Shown here: in pieces, positions 1 through 7,172 of the stretch
Layout of the letters: the number at the start of each line of letters is the position of its first letter
How positions within the stretch are numbered: the stretch's first letter is position 1
Source of the DNA: Verrucomicrobiota bacterium
Lineage (GTDB): Bacteria > Verrucomicrobiota > Verrucomicrobiia > Limisphaerales > UBA1319
Assembly: GCA_022709905.1 (NCBI GenBank)
Contig: JAKLHY010000004.1
Coordinates: forward strand, 180,989 to 244,988
Direction: 5' to 3'
DNA length: 64,000 bases
Notes under the pieces: model-generated
The model's input: the letters and a program-made list of their open reading frames with translations, nothing else
Told to the model about the DNA's origin: nothing
Databases searched by the model: none
Program-made: the position numbers and the translations under genes

Positions 1-621
1 TTGACCACTTTTGTGGTGGCTTTTCTGCGGTCGGAACTGCGAATGACGGAACAGACGATCTTGTTACTCACAGCGGTTTCATTTATCGGGGGCTGGAGCA
101 GCCTCGGGCTGTTGGGTAGCCGGATGGATCGCCTGGGCAGCAAACCGGTCCTCATCTTTTCGTTTCTCACCTGGATCTTTCTGATGCTGGGCTGGGCTGG
201 GCTGGCTGGCGGCTTGGTGTCCGCGCGCCTGGTGTTGATCCTGGTTCTGGAATTCCTGATCGGCCTGGCCAGCGCGTTAATCAACATGGCCACCCTGCGC
301 CTGGCCATGGCGGTGATTCCGGTCATGGGTCGCAACCATTTCTTTGCCCTCTATTCCGTGGTGGGCAACCTGACCCAAGGCATCGCCCCCATCCTTTGGG
401 GGCTGTTGATCGATGCCCTGAGAGTCCTTCATATCCGCTGGAAATACTGGGAATGGAACCGGTACAGCGTTTTTTTCCTCCTAGTCACAGTGGTCTTCAT
501 CTGGGCCTTGGCCTCCACCCGGCGATTGGAGGAACCCAAAGCCGCTCGCATGGATGAACTGCTGCGTGAAGTGCTCCTCCAACCCTGGCGATTCTGGCTC
601 CGCTTCTGGCCGCGCGGATAA
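1..621 (+). CDS. MFS-type transporter, C-terminal half (partial)
   Basis: The reading frame is open at the window edge, so the true start is missing. The visible 206 residues contain about five or six hydrophobic segments with a short basic loop (SRMDRLGSKPV) of the kind found between helices in Major Facilitator Superfamily carriers, and a charged cytoplasmic tail. It would act in the inner membrane. The substrate cannot be read from this half. Its position just before a sugar-catabolic BMC locus makes a sugar or sugar-acid carrier possible, but it is convergent with the DeoR gene and separated by 376 bp, so it is not in the BMC operon. MFS membership is likely; specificity is unknown. Confidence 0.7.
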   Translation: MTTFVVAFLRSELRMTEQTILLLTAVSFIGGWSSLGLLGSRMDRLGSKPVLIFSFLTWIFLMLGWAGLAGGLVSARLVLILVLEFLIGLASALINMATLRLAMAVIPVMGRNHFFALYSVVGNLTQGIAPILWGLLIDALRVLHIRWKYWEWNRYSVFFLLVTVVFIWALASTRRLEEPKAARMDELLREVLLQPWRFWLRFWPRG

Positions 622-782
622 ACAACGCATCCGTTCCCGCCGCCCAAAGACTTCAGCCGGTTCGTTCGTGAGGTCGTGGAGGATGTGTTCAGTAGATAAA
701 GATGGGATGGATTCTCCGCCCCCTTTCCATTGCTTCTTCAAGTATCAACCGATCTGCTGATATATGGAAAATATAAATTGCC

Positions 783-800
783 ACAATAAATATTTATTGT
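783..800. repeat. 18-bp perfect palindrome
   Basis: The sequence ACAATAAATATTTATTGT reads the same on both strands. It lies in an AT-rich patch between two convergent genes, where a promoter operator is not expected. It could be a protein-binding site or a chance AT palindrome. Confidence 0.5.
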
Positions 801-907
801 TATAAATACTTTGTTTCCCAATACTCCTTGCGAAGTGGTTTGCGCTATTATCAAGCCGTAAACAATTGGCCTGATCCAGTCGCCGTGGGCCTTCCCCATT
901 TTGCTTT

Positions 908-963
908 AACCGCAGATGACGCCGATCAACGCAGATCATTCATCGTCTGCGCCATCTGCGGTT
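908..963. repeat. Imperfect long inverted repeat built on a CGCAGAT motif
   Basis: Arms AACCGCAGATG (908-918) and CATCTGCGGTT (953-963) pair perfectly over 11 bp. Inside them the CGCAGAT word recurs at 930-936 and pairs approximately with GTCTGC at 945-950, so the whole unit can fold as a long bulged hairpin. It ends 34 bp before the stop of the minus-strand DeoR gene. It may act as a bidirectional transcript end and looks like a dispersed REP-type palindrome. Confidence 0.6.
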
Positions 964-997
964 GAGAGATCGGATGTGTGGGCGATCGAAGGCAAGA

Positions 998-1816
998 CTA
1001 CAATCTGGATCCGTTCAGCGATCCACCGTTGAGATTTGGTCCGCCGTTTTTTTCCCGTTCGGTGGCTATGACGACGGTGATCCCATTGGCCTTGAGTTTA
1101 TCCATCAGGTCAGCCGGCGCTGCCTCGTCCGTTACCAGAATATCGATTTCTTCCACCGGACAAAGGTAAGACATGGACTTGCGCCCGAACTTCGTATGGT
1201 CAAGACAAAAGATCACCTGCGAAGCCGCCTGCATCATCGCCCGCTGGATGTCAATCAGCAGGCCGTGAGAATTTGTCAATCCCTCTTCTGTGATTCCTCC
1301 GGCGCTCATGATGGCGACATCGGCATGCATCTGGGAAAAGCTCTCCACCGCCAACGGTCCCACCAACACGCCCAGCCTGGGATACAATACTCCGCCCGAC
1401 AGGACCACTTCCACCTGGCTCTCCGAAGCGTAAAGATTCGCAACCGGCAGACTGTTGGTGATGATTTGCGGCCGTTTCTCCCCCAAATACCGCGCCACGT
1501 GAAACACGGTGGTGCCCGCATCCACAATCACGCTCTGCGTCGGGCTCACCAAGTTGGCACAACATCGACCGATGGCTTCCTTCTCACCCAATTGATGCGT
1601 GTCGCGAGCTGTAAACGCATACTCATCTGTGCGCGGTGACACTAATCTCGCCCCCCCATGCGTCCGTCTTAAGATCCCTGTGGTTTCCAGCACGTCTAAA
1701 TCGCGTCGGACGGTGGAGATGGAGGCTTTCACTTCCCTGGCCAGCTCAGACAACGATGCAAACTCAACACTTTGAAGATATTCCGATATTCGAACCTGAC
1801 GCTCTTCGGCCTGCAT
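998..1816 (-). CDS. DeoR-family transcriptional regulator of the BMC locus
   Basis: The N-terminal winged helix-turn-helix begins MQAEERQVRISEYLQ and includes the family recognition pattern STVRRDLDVLE. The C-terminal sugar-phosphate sensor domain shows DAGTTVFHVARYLG and an ITNSLPVANL segment. DeoR proteins typically repress sugar catabolic operons and are released by a phosphorylated intermediate. It is divergent from pduL, so local control of the BMC operon is the natural inference. The start at 1816 fits the usual family N-terminus and leaves 95 bp for two promoters. An in-frame ATG at 1888 has a better GGAG ribosome site and would add 24 residues with Cys and His, but leaves only 23 bp to pduL. 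The effector is not readable from sequence. Confidence 0.9.
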   Translation of the reverse strand: MQAEERQVRISEYLQSVEFASLSELAREVKASISTVRRDLDVLETTGILRRTHGGARLVSPRTDEYAFTARDTHQLGEKEAIGRCCANLVSPTQSVIVDAGTTVFHVARYLGEKRPQIITNSLPVANLYASESQVEVVLSGGVLYPRLGVLVGPLAVESFSQMHADVAIMSAGGITEEGLTNSHGLLIDIQRAMMQAASQVIFCLDHTKFGRKSMSYLCPVEEIDILVTDEAAPADLMDKLKANGITVVIATEREKNGGPNLNGGSLNGSRL

Positions 1817-1861
1817 GTTGGAAGATATTGATAGATTTTGGTGTTTCTTGCAATCTTTTTG

Positions 1862-1867
1862 TTGACA
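1862..1867 (+). promoter_or_regulatory. Candidate -35 element for the BMC operon
   Basis: A perfect TTGACA lies 44 bp before the pduL ATG, in the gap between pduL and the shorter DeoR reading. The matching -10 is poor (TCATGC at a 17-bp spacing), so this is only a candidate, or one that needs activation. If the longer DeoR start at 1888 is used, the box falls inside that gene. Confidence 0.3.
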
Positions 1868-1911
1868 ATGGGCTGGATTTTTCGTCATGCTGGGCTCCGA
1901 TTTGATGGGTT

Positions 1912-2592
1912 ATGGCCACGATGACTCCAACACCGCCACGCGCTTTGATCGAACAGATGGTTCGCAAGGTGGTTTATCAGAGGCTAGGCAAGCCCTTGCC
2001 TCGCGATGCGACCGCTCCGAATCCGCTTGTGGTCAATGTGAGCGCACGCCACTGTCACCTGACGAAGGAAGCTGTCGAGGCCTTGTTTGGCCGGGGGAGG
2101 CAGTTGACGCCTGTCAAGGCCCTTTATCAGGAGGGACAGTTTGCGGCGAAAGAGACTGTGACATTGATTGGGCCGCGGAGCCGGGTGATATCGAATTTAC
2201 GGATCCTGGGGCCGTGTCGGGACATCAACCAGGTGGAGTTGGCGTATACGGATGCGGTAGCCCTGGGATTTGAGATCCCGTTGAAGCTGTCTGGAGACAT
2301 TGAGGGCACGCCGGGATGCATGTTGATGGGGCCCGCCGGTTTTTTTGAGATGTCGCAGGGAGTGATACGCGCCAAACGGCATGTGCACATGCATCCGATG
2401 GATGCGGAATTCTACGGGGTGAAGACCGGAGCGATGATGCGGCTCAAAGTGGGAGGGGAATGCGGCATGACTTTCAACAACATGCTGGCGCGGGTGAACG
2501 AGAGTCTCAAACTGGAGGTTCATATTGACACGGACGAGGGCAACGCCTGCAACCTGCAGCCGGGAACGCCGTGCGAGTTGCTCAAGCAATGA
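1912..2592 (+). CDS. pduL: PduL-type phosphotransacylase (BMC-associated)
   Basis: PduL converts acyl-CoA plus phosphate to acyl phosphate and CoA, regenerating CoA inside microcompartments. The 226-residue protein has the two PduL beta-barrel halves with metal-binding His motifs: ARHCHL (His47, His49) and RHVHMHPMD (His157, His159, His161), and a further His204 in HIDTDEGNA. Residues about 10-27 (from RALIEQMVRKVV) form an amphipathic helix before the catalytic core, as in encapsulation peptides of BMC cargo. It is first in the operon, 32 bp before the first BMC-H gene. The start could also be the ATG at 1921. Assignment to the PduL family is firm; the acyl group is probably propionyl or lactate-derived, by pathway inference. 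Confidence 0.93.
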   Translation: MATMTPTPPRALIEQMVRKVVYQRLGKPLPRDATAPNPLVVNVSARHCHLTKEAVEALFGRGRQLTPVKALYQEGQFAAKETVTLIGPRSRVISNLRILGPCRDINQVELAYTDAVALGFEIPLKLSGDIEGTPGCMLMGPAGFFEMSQGVIRAKRHVHMHPMDAEFYGVKTGAMMRLKVGGECGMTFNNMLARVNESLKLEVHIDTDEGNACNLQPGTPCELLKQ

Positions 2593-2624
2593 CATTTTAA
2601 GAACATTAACCCAAAGGTGAAACG

Positions 2625-2915
2625 ATGAGTGAAGCATTAGGCATGATAGAGACCAAGGGCTACGTGGGCAGCGTGGAGGCCAGCGACGCCATGGTCAAGG
2701 CGGCCAACGTGTCGTTGGTCAAGACCATTCCGATTGGCGGCGGCATGATCACGGTGCTGGCCAAGGGGGACGTGGGCAGCGTGCGGGCGGCGGTGGACGC
2801 CGGAAGCAAGGCGGCCAGCAAGGTGGGGGAATTGATCAGCGCCCACCTTATTGCGCGTCCGCATGAAGATCTGCTCAAGGCATTTCTGGATGTGGGGAGC
2901 AAAACCACCAAATAA
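2625..2915 (+). CDS. BMC-H shell protein 1
   Basis: This 96-residue protein is a single-domain BMC hexamer subunit of the PduA/CcmK kind. It opens with the family pattern [20 protein letters not shown] and has the [12 protein letters not shown] helix. Hexamers tile the flat facets of the shell. The predicted pore loop around residues 35-40 reads TIPIGGG, differing from the KIGSG loop in the next gene. A ribosome site AAGGTG precedes the ATG. It is followed after 17 bp by a second BMC-H, so the two are probably co-translated. Confidence 0.96.
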   Translation: MSEALGMIETKGYVGSVEASDAMVKAANVSLVKTIPIGGGMITVLAKGDVGSVRAAVDAGSKAASKVGELISAHLIARPHEDLLKAFLDVGSKTTK

Positions 2916-2932
2916 CGGAGAGGAGTTTTTGT

Positions 2933-3211
2933 ATGGCACAACAAGCGATTGGCATGATTGAAACCAAGGGACTATGCACCTTGCTGGAGGCTTCTGACGC
3001 GGCGCTGAAGGCGGCCAACGTCACGCTGGCGGGGTGGGAGAAGATCGGCAGCGGTTATGTGACCGCCTTTTTCCGCGGTGATGTTGCGGCGGTGAAGGCG
3101 GCAACGGACGCGGGCGCCGCCGCGGCCGCTCAGGTTGGCCAGGTGGTCAGCGTGCAGGTGATTCCCCGGCCGCACGAAGATCTCGCCGGTCTTGGCAAGT
3201 GGCTCCAGTAA
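2933..3211 (+). CDS. BMC-H shell protein 2
   Basis: This 92-residue BMC domain protein begins [11 protein letters not shown] and has the conserved [10 protein letters not shown] helix and [12 protein letters not shown] segment. The pore loop at residues 37-41 is KIGSG, the textbook small-metabolite pore of PduA-like hexamers. A strong ribosome site (GGAGAGGAG) precedes the ATG. It is probably a facet-forming hexamer. It is a paralogue of the two neighbouring BMC-H proteins, most like the third one (4461) in its N-terminus. Confidence 0.96.
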   Translation: MAQQAIGMIETKGLCTLLEASDAALKAANVTLAGWEKIGSGYVTAFFRGDVAAVKAATDAGAAAAAQVGQVVSVQVIPRPHEDLAGLGKWLQ

Positions 3212-3241
3212 GGGGGGGGAGGCGATCCGCGAAATCTGGGC

Positions 3242-4438
3242 ATGAAGATCCTTGTCGCCAACCTCGGATCGACGTCGTTGAAGTATCGGCTATTCGATCT
3301 GACTGAAGATCAGGAGACGATGCTGGCCAAGGGCGGTTTCGAGCGTCTCTCCGATTACGGGGCGGCCATTGATTCGTGCCTGGAGGAGATCAAACGAGGC
3401 GGATGGATTGCCCGGGAGTCGGATTTGGCTGCGGTGGGGTTTAAGCCGGTCATCGCCCGGGGGGTGACAGGTTGTGTCCGGATGGATGAATCGGTGCTGG
3501 AGGCTATGGAGGCCTACAACGGCATCGCGCCCGCGCACAATCCCCCTTATGTTCATGGCGTGCGCCGATTTGCGGAGCGTCTGCCAGGGATCCCGCTGGT
3601 GGGGCTTTTTGAAACGGCCTTTTACCAGTGGGCGCCCGAGGCGGCGATGCGATATGCCGTGCCTGAATCCTGGTATCGGCGGGGCGTGCGGCGCTGGGGA
3701 TTTCACGGGGCCAGCCACAAGTTTGTCGCGGAACGCGCCGCCGAGTTGCTGGGACGTGATGATGTCGCCGCTCGGGTCAGGAATCTATATGTGGACGGGG
3801 GGCAGACGCCGGTGCGCGAGCCGGCCTTCCGGATGGTTTCCTGTCATTTGGGGGGAAGTTCATCGATTACCGGGACCCTTAACGGGCTGGCCATTGGGAA
3901 CAGCCTGGGGATGAGTCCCCAGTCCGGATTGCCTCACAACAACCGCGTCGGAGATCTGGATTCGATGGCTTTGCCTCTGATGTTGCGTGAGGGAGGCCTG
4001 AGCCTGGACGAGGCCGAGCGACAGCTCTGCAAGGAATCCGGCCTCAAGGGTTTGTCCGGTGGCTTTAACGATATGCGGGATATCATGGTGCAAGCTCAGC
4101 AGGGCAATGCCGCGGCTGGCTTGGCGATCGAGGTGCTTGCACATCAGGTTCGCCATTGGATCGGAGCGTTTTACCTGGAGCTAAACGGTCTGGACGCCCT
4201 GGTTTTTACGGCTGGCATCGCCGAGAATAACGCCGATCTGCGCGCCGACATTTGCCGAAACCTCGACCAATTAGGCATCGTCCTGGATCCCGACAGGAAT
4301 TCCCAGGTGCGAGCCAGCGAAGCCGTGATCAGCGCCAAAGACTCGGCTGTGCGGGTGCTGGTCATCCCCACCAACGAAGAACTGGTGATCGCGCGCGAAG
4401 TAAAACGTCATTTATTGAACGAACAATCCGAAAACTGA
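3242..4438 (+). CDS. ackA: Acetate/propionate kinase homologue (BMC-associated, divergent)
   Basis: Acetokinases make ATP from acyl phosphate, the step after PduL. The 398-residue length is normal. The N-terminal phosphate loop NLGSTSLK (Asn7, Ser10, Ser12), the GFHGASHK box (His155), SCHLGGSSS, NRVGDLD (Arg235) and TAGIAENNADLR are present. Two usual landmarks differ: the HRVVHGG motif is replaced by FKPVIARGV (Lys68 where the catalytic Arg is expected), and the FDTAFH motif reads FETAFY (Glu124 for Asp). The enzyme may be a BMC-specific subgroup with altered substrate use. No obvious targeting helix is seen. It lies between shell genes in one transcription unit. Confidence 0.88.
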   Translation: MKILVANLGSTSLKYRLFDLTEDQETMLAKGGFERLSDYGAAIDSCLEEIKRGGWIARESDLAAVGFKPVIARGVTGCVRMDESVLEAMEAYNGIAPAHNPPYVHGVRRFAERLPGIPLVGLFETAFYQWAPEAAMRYAVPESWYRRGVRRWGFHGASHKFVAERAAELLGRDDVAARVRNLYVDGGQTPVREPAFRMVSCHLGGSSSITGTLNGLAIGNSLGMSPQSGLPHNNRVGDLDSMALPLMLREGGLSLDEAERQLCKESGLKGLSGGFNDMRDIMVQAQQGNAAAGLAIEVLAHQVRHWIGAFYLELNGLDALVFTAGIAENNADLRADICRNLDQLGIVLDPDRNSQVRASEAVISAKDSAVRVLVIPTNEELVIAREVKRHLLNEQSEN

Positions 4439-4460
4439 AATCTCAAAGCAGAACTTTATT

Positions 4461-4754
4461 ATGGCACATCAAGCAATTGGAATGTTGGAAACCCGCGGTC
4501 TGGTGGCCCTCGTTGAAGGCACCGACGCGATGTTGAAGGCCGCCAACGTGCAGCTGGCCGGGCCGATGACCCAGGCAGGCAACGCCCTGGTGACCGCGGT
4601 GGTGGTCGGGGATGTGGCGGCGGTGAAAGCGGCTACGGACGCCGGCGCCCAGGCCGTCAAATCGATCGGCGGCGAACTGGTCAGCGTGCATGTTATCGCG
4701 CGTCCCCACTCCGACGTGGACGCCGTGCTGCCGCGCAAACCCGCGGGCAAATAA
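4461..4754 (+). CDS. BMC-H shell protein 3 with an unusual pore loop
   Basis: This 97-residue BMC domain protein starts QAIGMLETRGLVALVEGTD and keeps the AANV helix and [12 protein letters not shown] segment. The loop at residues 37-42 reads TQAGNA instead of a glycine-serine pore such as KIGSG, so the pore should differ in size or polarity. It is separated from BMC-H 1 and 2 by the kinase gene and followed after 5 bp by a pentamer gene. The ribosome site is weak. The shell role is firm; the altered transport property is an inference. Confidence 0.95.
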   Translation: MAHQAIGMLETRGLVALVEGTDAMLKAANVQLAGPMTQAGNALVTAVVVGDVAAVKAATDAGAQAVKSIGGELVSVHVIARPHSDVDAVLPRKPAGK

Positions 4755-4759
4755 AGCTT

Positions 4760-5074
4760 ATGTTTCTGGCCCGTGTGGAAGGGGCCGTGGTGGCCACCAA
4801 GAAGGATCCGTCCATGAGCGGCCGCAAAATGCTGTTGCTGCGGCCGCAATTGGTGGATGACAAGGATCCCACTCGCTTCCGTCCAGGCGTCAATACCATC
4901 GTCGCGGTGGATAGCGTGGGCGCAGGGGTGGGAGAGATGGTGTTATTCTGTCAGGGCAGTTCGGCGCGATTGGCGCCCAACTTGAAAGAGGCGCCGGTGG
5001 ACGCGGTCATCATCGGCATCGTGGATTCCGTCGATGTCTTGGGCCGTGAAATTTATAACGCGAAAGTATCATGA
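4760..5074 (+). CDS. BMC-P (EutN/CcmL-type) shell pentamer 1
   Basis: EutN/CcmL proteins form pentamers that cap the vertices of BMC shells. The 104 residues begin FLARVEGAVVATKKDPSM and contain LLLRPQL, AVDSVGAGVGEMVLF and IIGIVDSVDV, the normal family signature order. The stop overlaps the ATG of the aldehyde dehydrogenase by 4 bp (5071-5074), so the two are translationally coupled. It is one of three BMC-P genes in the locus and the longest, with an insertion around residues 33-42. Confidence 0.95.
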   Translation: MFLARVEGAVVATKKDPSMSGRKMLLLRPQLVDDKDPTRFRPGVNTIVAVDSVGAGVGEMVLFCQGSSARLAPNLKEAPVDAVIIGIVDSVDVLGREIYNAKVS

Positions 5075-6531
5075 GCGATCCGAATGTGGTGAATGAGGCT
5101 TTGATTCGACAGGTGGTGGAAGAGGTCCTGGGCCGGCTGGGACAAACCGCACCTGGCTCGGCCTCCTCCTGTGGGCGGTCCAGCACCAGCCGTCCCCGTC
5201 ATTTTGGCGTTTTTACCGACGCCAACGAAGCGTGCGAAGCCGCGGGGACCGCATTTAGGCAGTTGTCGGAACAAGGCGTGGCGGCTCGGAACCGGGTGGT
5301 TGAAATCGTCAAAACCCTCGCTGACACCAACGCGGCGGAGTGGGGCCGCATTGAACTGGAAGAAACCCGGATTGGCCGTTTGGATCACAAGATCGACAAG
5401 CTGAAGGGATTGAAGTTTGTGCCCGGCGTCGAGTTTCTGAGGCCGGACGGATACAGCGGTGACCACGGCATCATGCTGGAGGAGTGGGCCCCTTTTGGGG
5501 TGATTGGCGCGATTACTCCTTCCACGCATTCCATTCCGACCCTGAGCTGCAATGTGATCAGCATGGTGGCGGCTGGGAATGCGGTTGTGTTCAACGCTCA
5601 TCCCAATGCCTGCCGTTGCGCCGCGCTCGCCGCCCGGGTCTATAATGAAGCGATTTTTCATGAATTGGGCATCGAGAACCTCATTGCGATCGTGGAGCAA
5701 CCCACCTTGGATTCCTTCAAGGCCATCTGTAGCCATGATCAGGTGCGGCTGTTGTGCGTGACCGGCGGCCCGGGCGTGGTCAAAGCCGCCATGCAGACCG
5801 GCAAACGGGCTGTCTGCGCCGGCCCCGGCAATCCGCCTGTGCTTGTGGACGAGACTGCGGACATGGAGCGCGCCGCCCGGTGTGTTATCAAGGGCGCTGC
5901 TTACGACAACAACCTCCTGTGCATCGGCGAAAAAGAGGTCTTTGTGCTGGAAACCGTGGCTGATGCTTTTCTGAAGGCTCTCGAGAAACATGGCGCGGCA
6001 CGGCTCAACACGGCGCAATTGGATAAGCTGACAACAGCCGCATTTGTCTTCCCGGCAGGGCAGGGGGGCGGTTGCGGACACCCTGTGGTCAACAAGGAGC
6101 TGATTGGCAAAGACGCTCCGGTCCTGGCCAAGCACGCCGGCGCCCCTGTATCGGCAGCCACCGAACTCCTGTTTGCCGAAACCTCGGCTTCACACCCCTT
6201 TGTGCAAGAGGAGCAGATGATGCCCTTCCTGCCGGTTGTGCGCGTGAAGACTGTTGAGGAGGGGATTGCCGCCGCAAAACAAGCCGAACACAACTACCGG
6301 CACACGGCCATTATCCACTCCCATAACGTGGCCAACATGACGGCCATGGCGAGGGCTTTGGATACGACGATCTTTATCAAGAATGGTGCGTGCGTCGCCG
6401 GATTGGGCAATGGCGGCGAGGGCTATCCGAGTTTCTCCATTGCCACTCCGACGGGAGAAGGCGTGACCACCCCGAGAACGTTTACCCGCGTCCGCCGGTG
6501 CGTGATGGTGGACAACCTTCGGATTTTTTGA
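5071..6531 (+). CDS. CoA-acylating aldehyde dehydrogenase (PduP/EutE-like)
   Basis: The enzyme oxidises an aldehyde with NAD+ and CoA to acyl-CoA, the core reaction of most metabolosomes. The catalytic Cys is Cys284 in NNLLCIGEKEV, and the NAD-site context GAITPSTHSIPT (residues 147-158) is visible. Residues about 8-24 (NEALIRQVVEEVLGRLG) form an amphipathic helix followed by a Ser/Gly-rich linker, the classic encapsulation peptide layout, so the protein is likely packed in the shell. At 486 residues it is full length. In a PV-type locus the substrate is probably lactaldehyde from fucose or rhamnose; that is inferred from the family and the aldolase, not seen directly. Confidence 0.93.
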   Translation: MSDPNVVNEALIRQVVEEVLGRLGQTAPGSASSCGRSSTSRPRHFGVFTDANEACEAAGTAFRQLSEQGVAARNRVVEIVKTLADTNAAEWGRIELEETRIGRLDHKIDKLKGLKFVPGVEFLRPDGYSGDHGIMLEEWAPFGVIGAITPSTHSIPTLSCNVISMVAAGNAVVFNAHPNACRCAALAARVYNEAIFHELGIENLIAIVEQPTLDSFKAICSHDQVRLLCVTGGPGVVKAAMQTGKRAVCAGPGNPPVLVDETADMERAARCVIKGAAYDNNLLCIGEKEVFVLETVADAFLKALEKHGAARLNTAQLDKLTTAAFVFPAGQGGGCGHPVVNKELIGKDAPVLAKHAGAPVSAATELLFAETSASHPFVQEEQMMPFLPVVRVKTVEEGIAAAKQAEHNYRHTAIIHSHNVANMTAMARALDTTIFIKNGACVAGLGNGGEGYPSFSIATPTGEGVTTPRTFTRVRRCVMVDNLRIF

Positions 6532-6534
6532 GGT

Positions 6535-6807
6535 ATGGTATTGGCGCGCGTCGAAGGCAACCTGATCGCCACTCGAAAACATCCGAGTTTCCAGGGGTGG
6601 CGATTCCTGGTGTGCCAGCCGCTGAGCGCCTCCGGCCAACCGGAGGGAACGCCCGTGGTGGCGATCGATCCCCTGGGTGCCGCGATGCATCAACAGGTGG
6701 TGGTCTCGACGGATGGCGCGGCAGCCCGCATGGCTGTGCGCGATCCGAAAAGCCCCGCGCGCATGATGATTATTGGGATTGTGGACGAGGCTGCATCGCC
6801 GGCCTAA
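6535..6807 (+). CDS. BMC-P (EutN/CcmL-type) shell pentamer 2
   Basis: This 90-residue protein begins VLARVEGNLIATRKHPSF and ends with MMIIGIVDEAASPA, the expected EutN/CcmL start and end. The PLGAAMHQQVVVSTDG segment corresponds to the conserved core strand pair. It starts 3 bp after the dehydrogenase stop. It is a vertex-capping pentamer, distinct in sequence from the other two. Confidence 0.94.
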   Translation: MVLARVEGNLIATRKHPSFQGWRFLVCQPLSASGQPEGTPVVAIDPLGAAMHQQVVVSTDGAAARMAVRDPKSPARMMIIGIVDEAASPA

Positions 6808-6869
6808 GGCCAGATTTGGACCTCAGCCCGGCCGCCGACTCAAAAAACGCGCAGTCCTTCGGATTGAAC

Positions 6870-7172
6870 ATGAGATTGGGAAAAGTCATTGGACGAGTCA
6901 CCTTGAGTGCTGCGGTGCCAGCCGCGGCGGGAGGACGCTGGCTGTTGGTCAGCCCGTTCAATCGCGCTTTATTCCAGAATGGATTGGAGCCGCCTCCGGG
7001 CGTGAGCACGGAACCTTCCCTGGTGGTCTACGACAACCTGGGAGGCGGAGTCGGAGACACGATCGGTTTCATCGAGGGCCGCGAAGCCGCGATGCCCTTC
7101 GATGGCCCGGTCCCGATTGATGCCATCAATGCCGCGCTTGTGGCGGACGTTTTATATCAACCTGTTGTATGA
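6870..7172 (+). CDS. BMC-P (EutN/CcmL-type) shell pentamer 3
   Basis: The 100-residue protein starts MRLGKVIGRVTLSAAVP at the ATG at 6870. The frame is open far upstream, but only this start gives a normal family N-terminus. VVYDNLGGGVGDTIGFIEG is the conserved core. It ends inside the aldolase start (4-bp overlap, 7169-7172), indicating coupling. The 62-bp gap after pentamer 2 holds no other gene. It is the most divergent of the three pentamers. Confidence 0.93.
   Translation: MRLGKVIGRVTLSAAVPAAAGGRWLLVSPFNRALFQNGLEPPPGVSTEPSLVVYDNLGGGVGDTIGFIEGREAAMPFDGPVPIDAINAALVADVLYQPVV

Larger units (their letters stand above)
622..997. other. Convergent intergenic region with palindromes
   Basis: This gap between the transporter end and the DeoR gene end has no convincing coding sequence. 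It is AT-rich around 760-815 and holds an 18-bp perfect palindrome (783-800) and a larger inverted repeat (908-963). No rho-independent terminator with a clear T tract was found. Confidence 0.6.

Noticed and set aside
5053..6135. Long open frame on the minus strand opposite the aldehyde dehydrogenase
   Set aside because: It is the antisense shadow of a strongly conserved gene, with no recognisable domains and His/Arg-rich composition.
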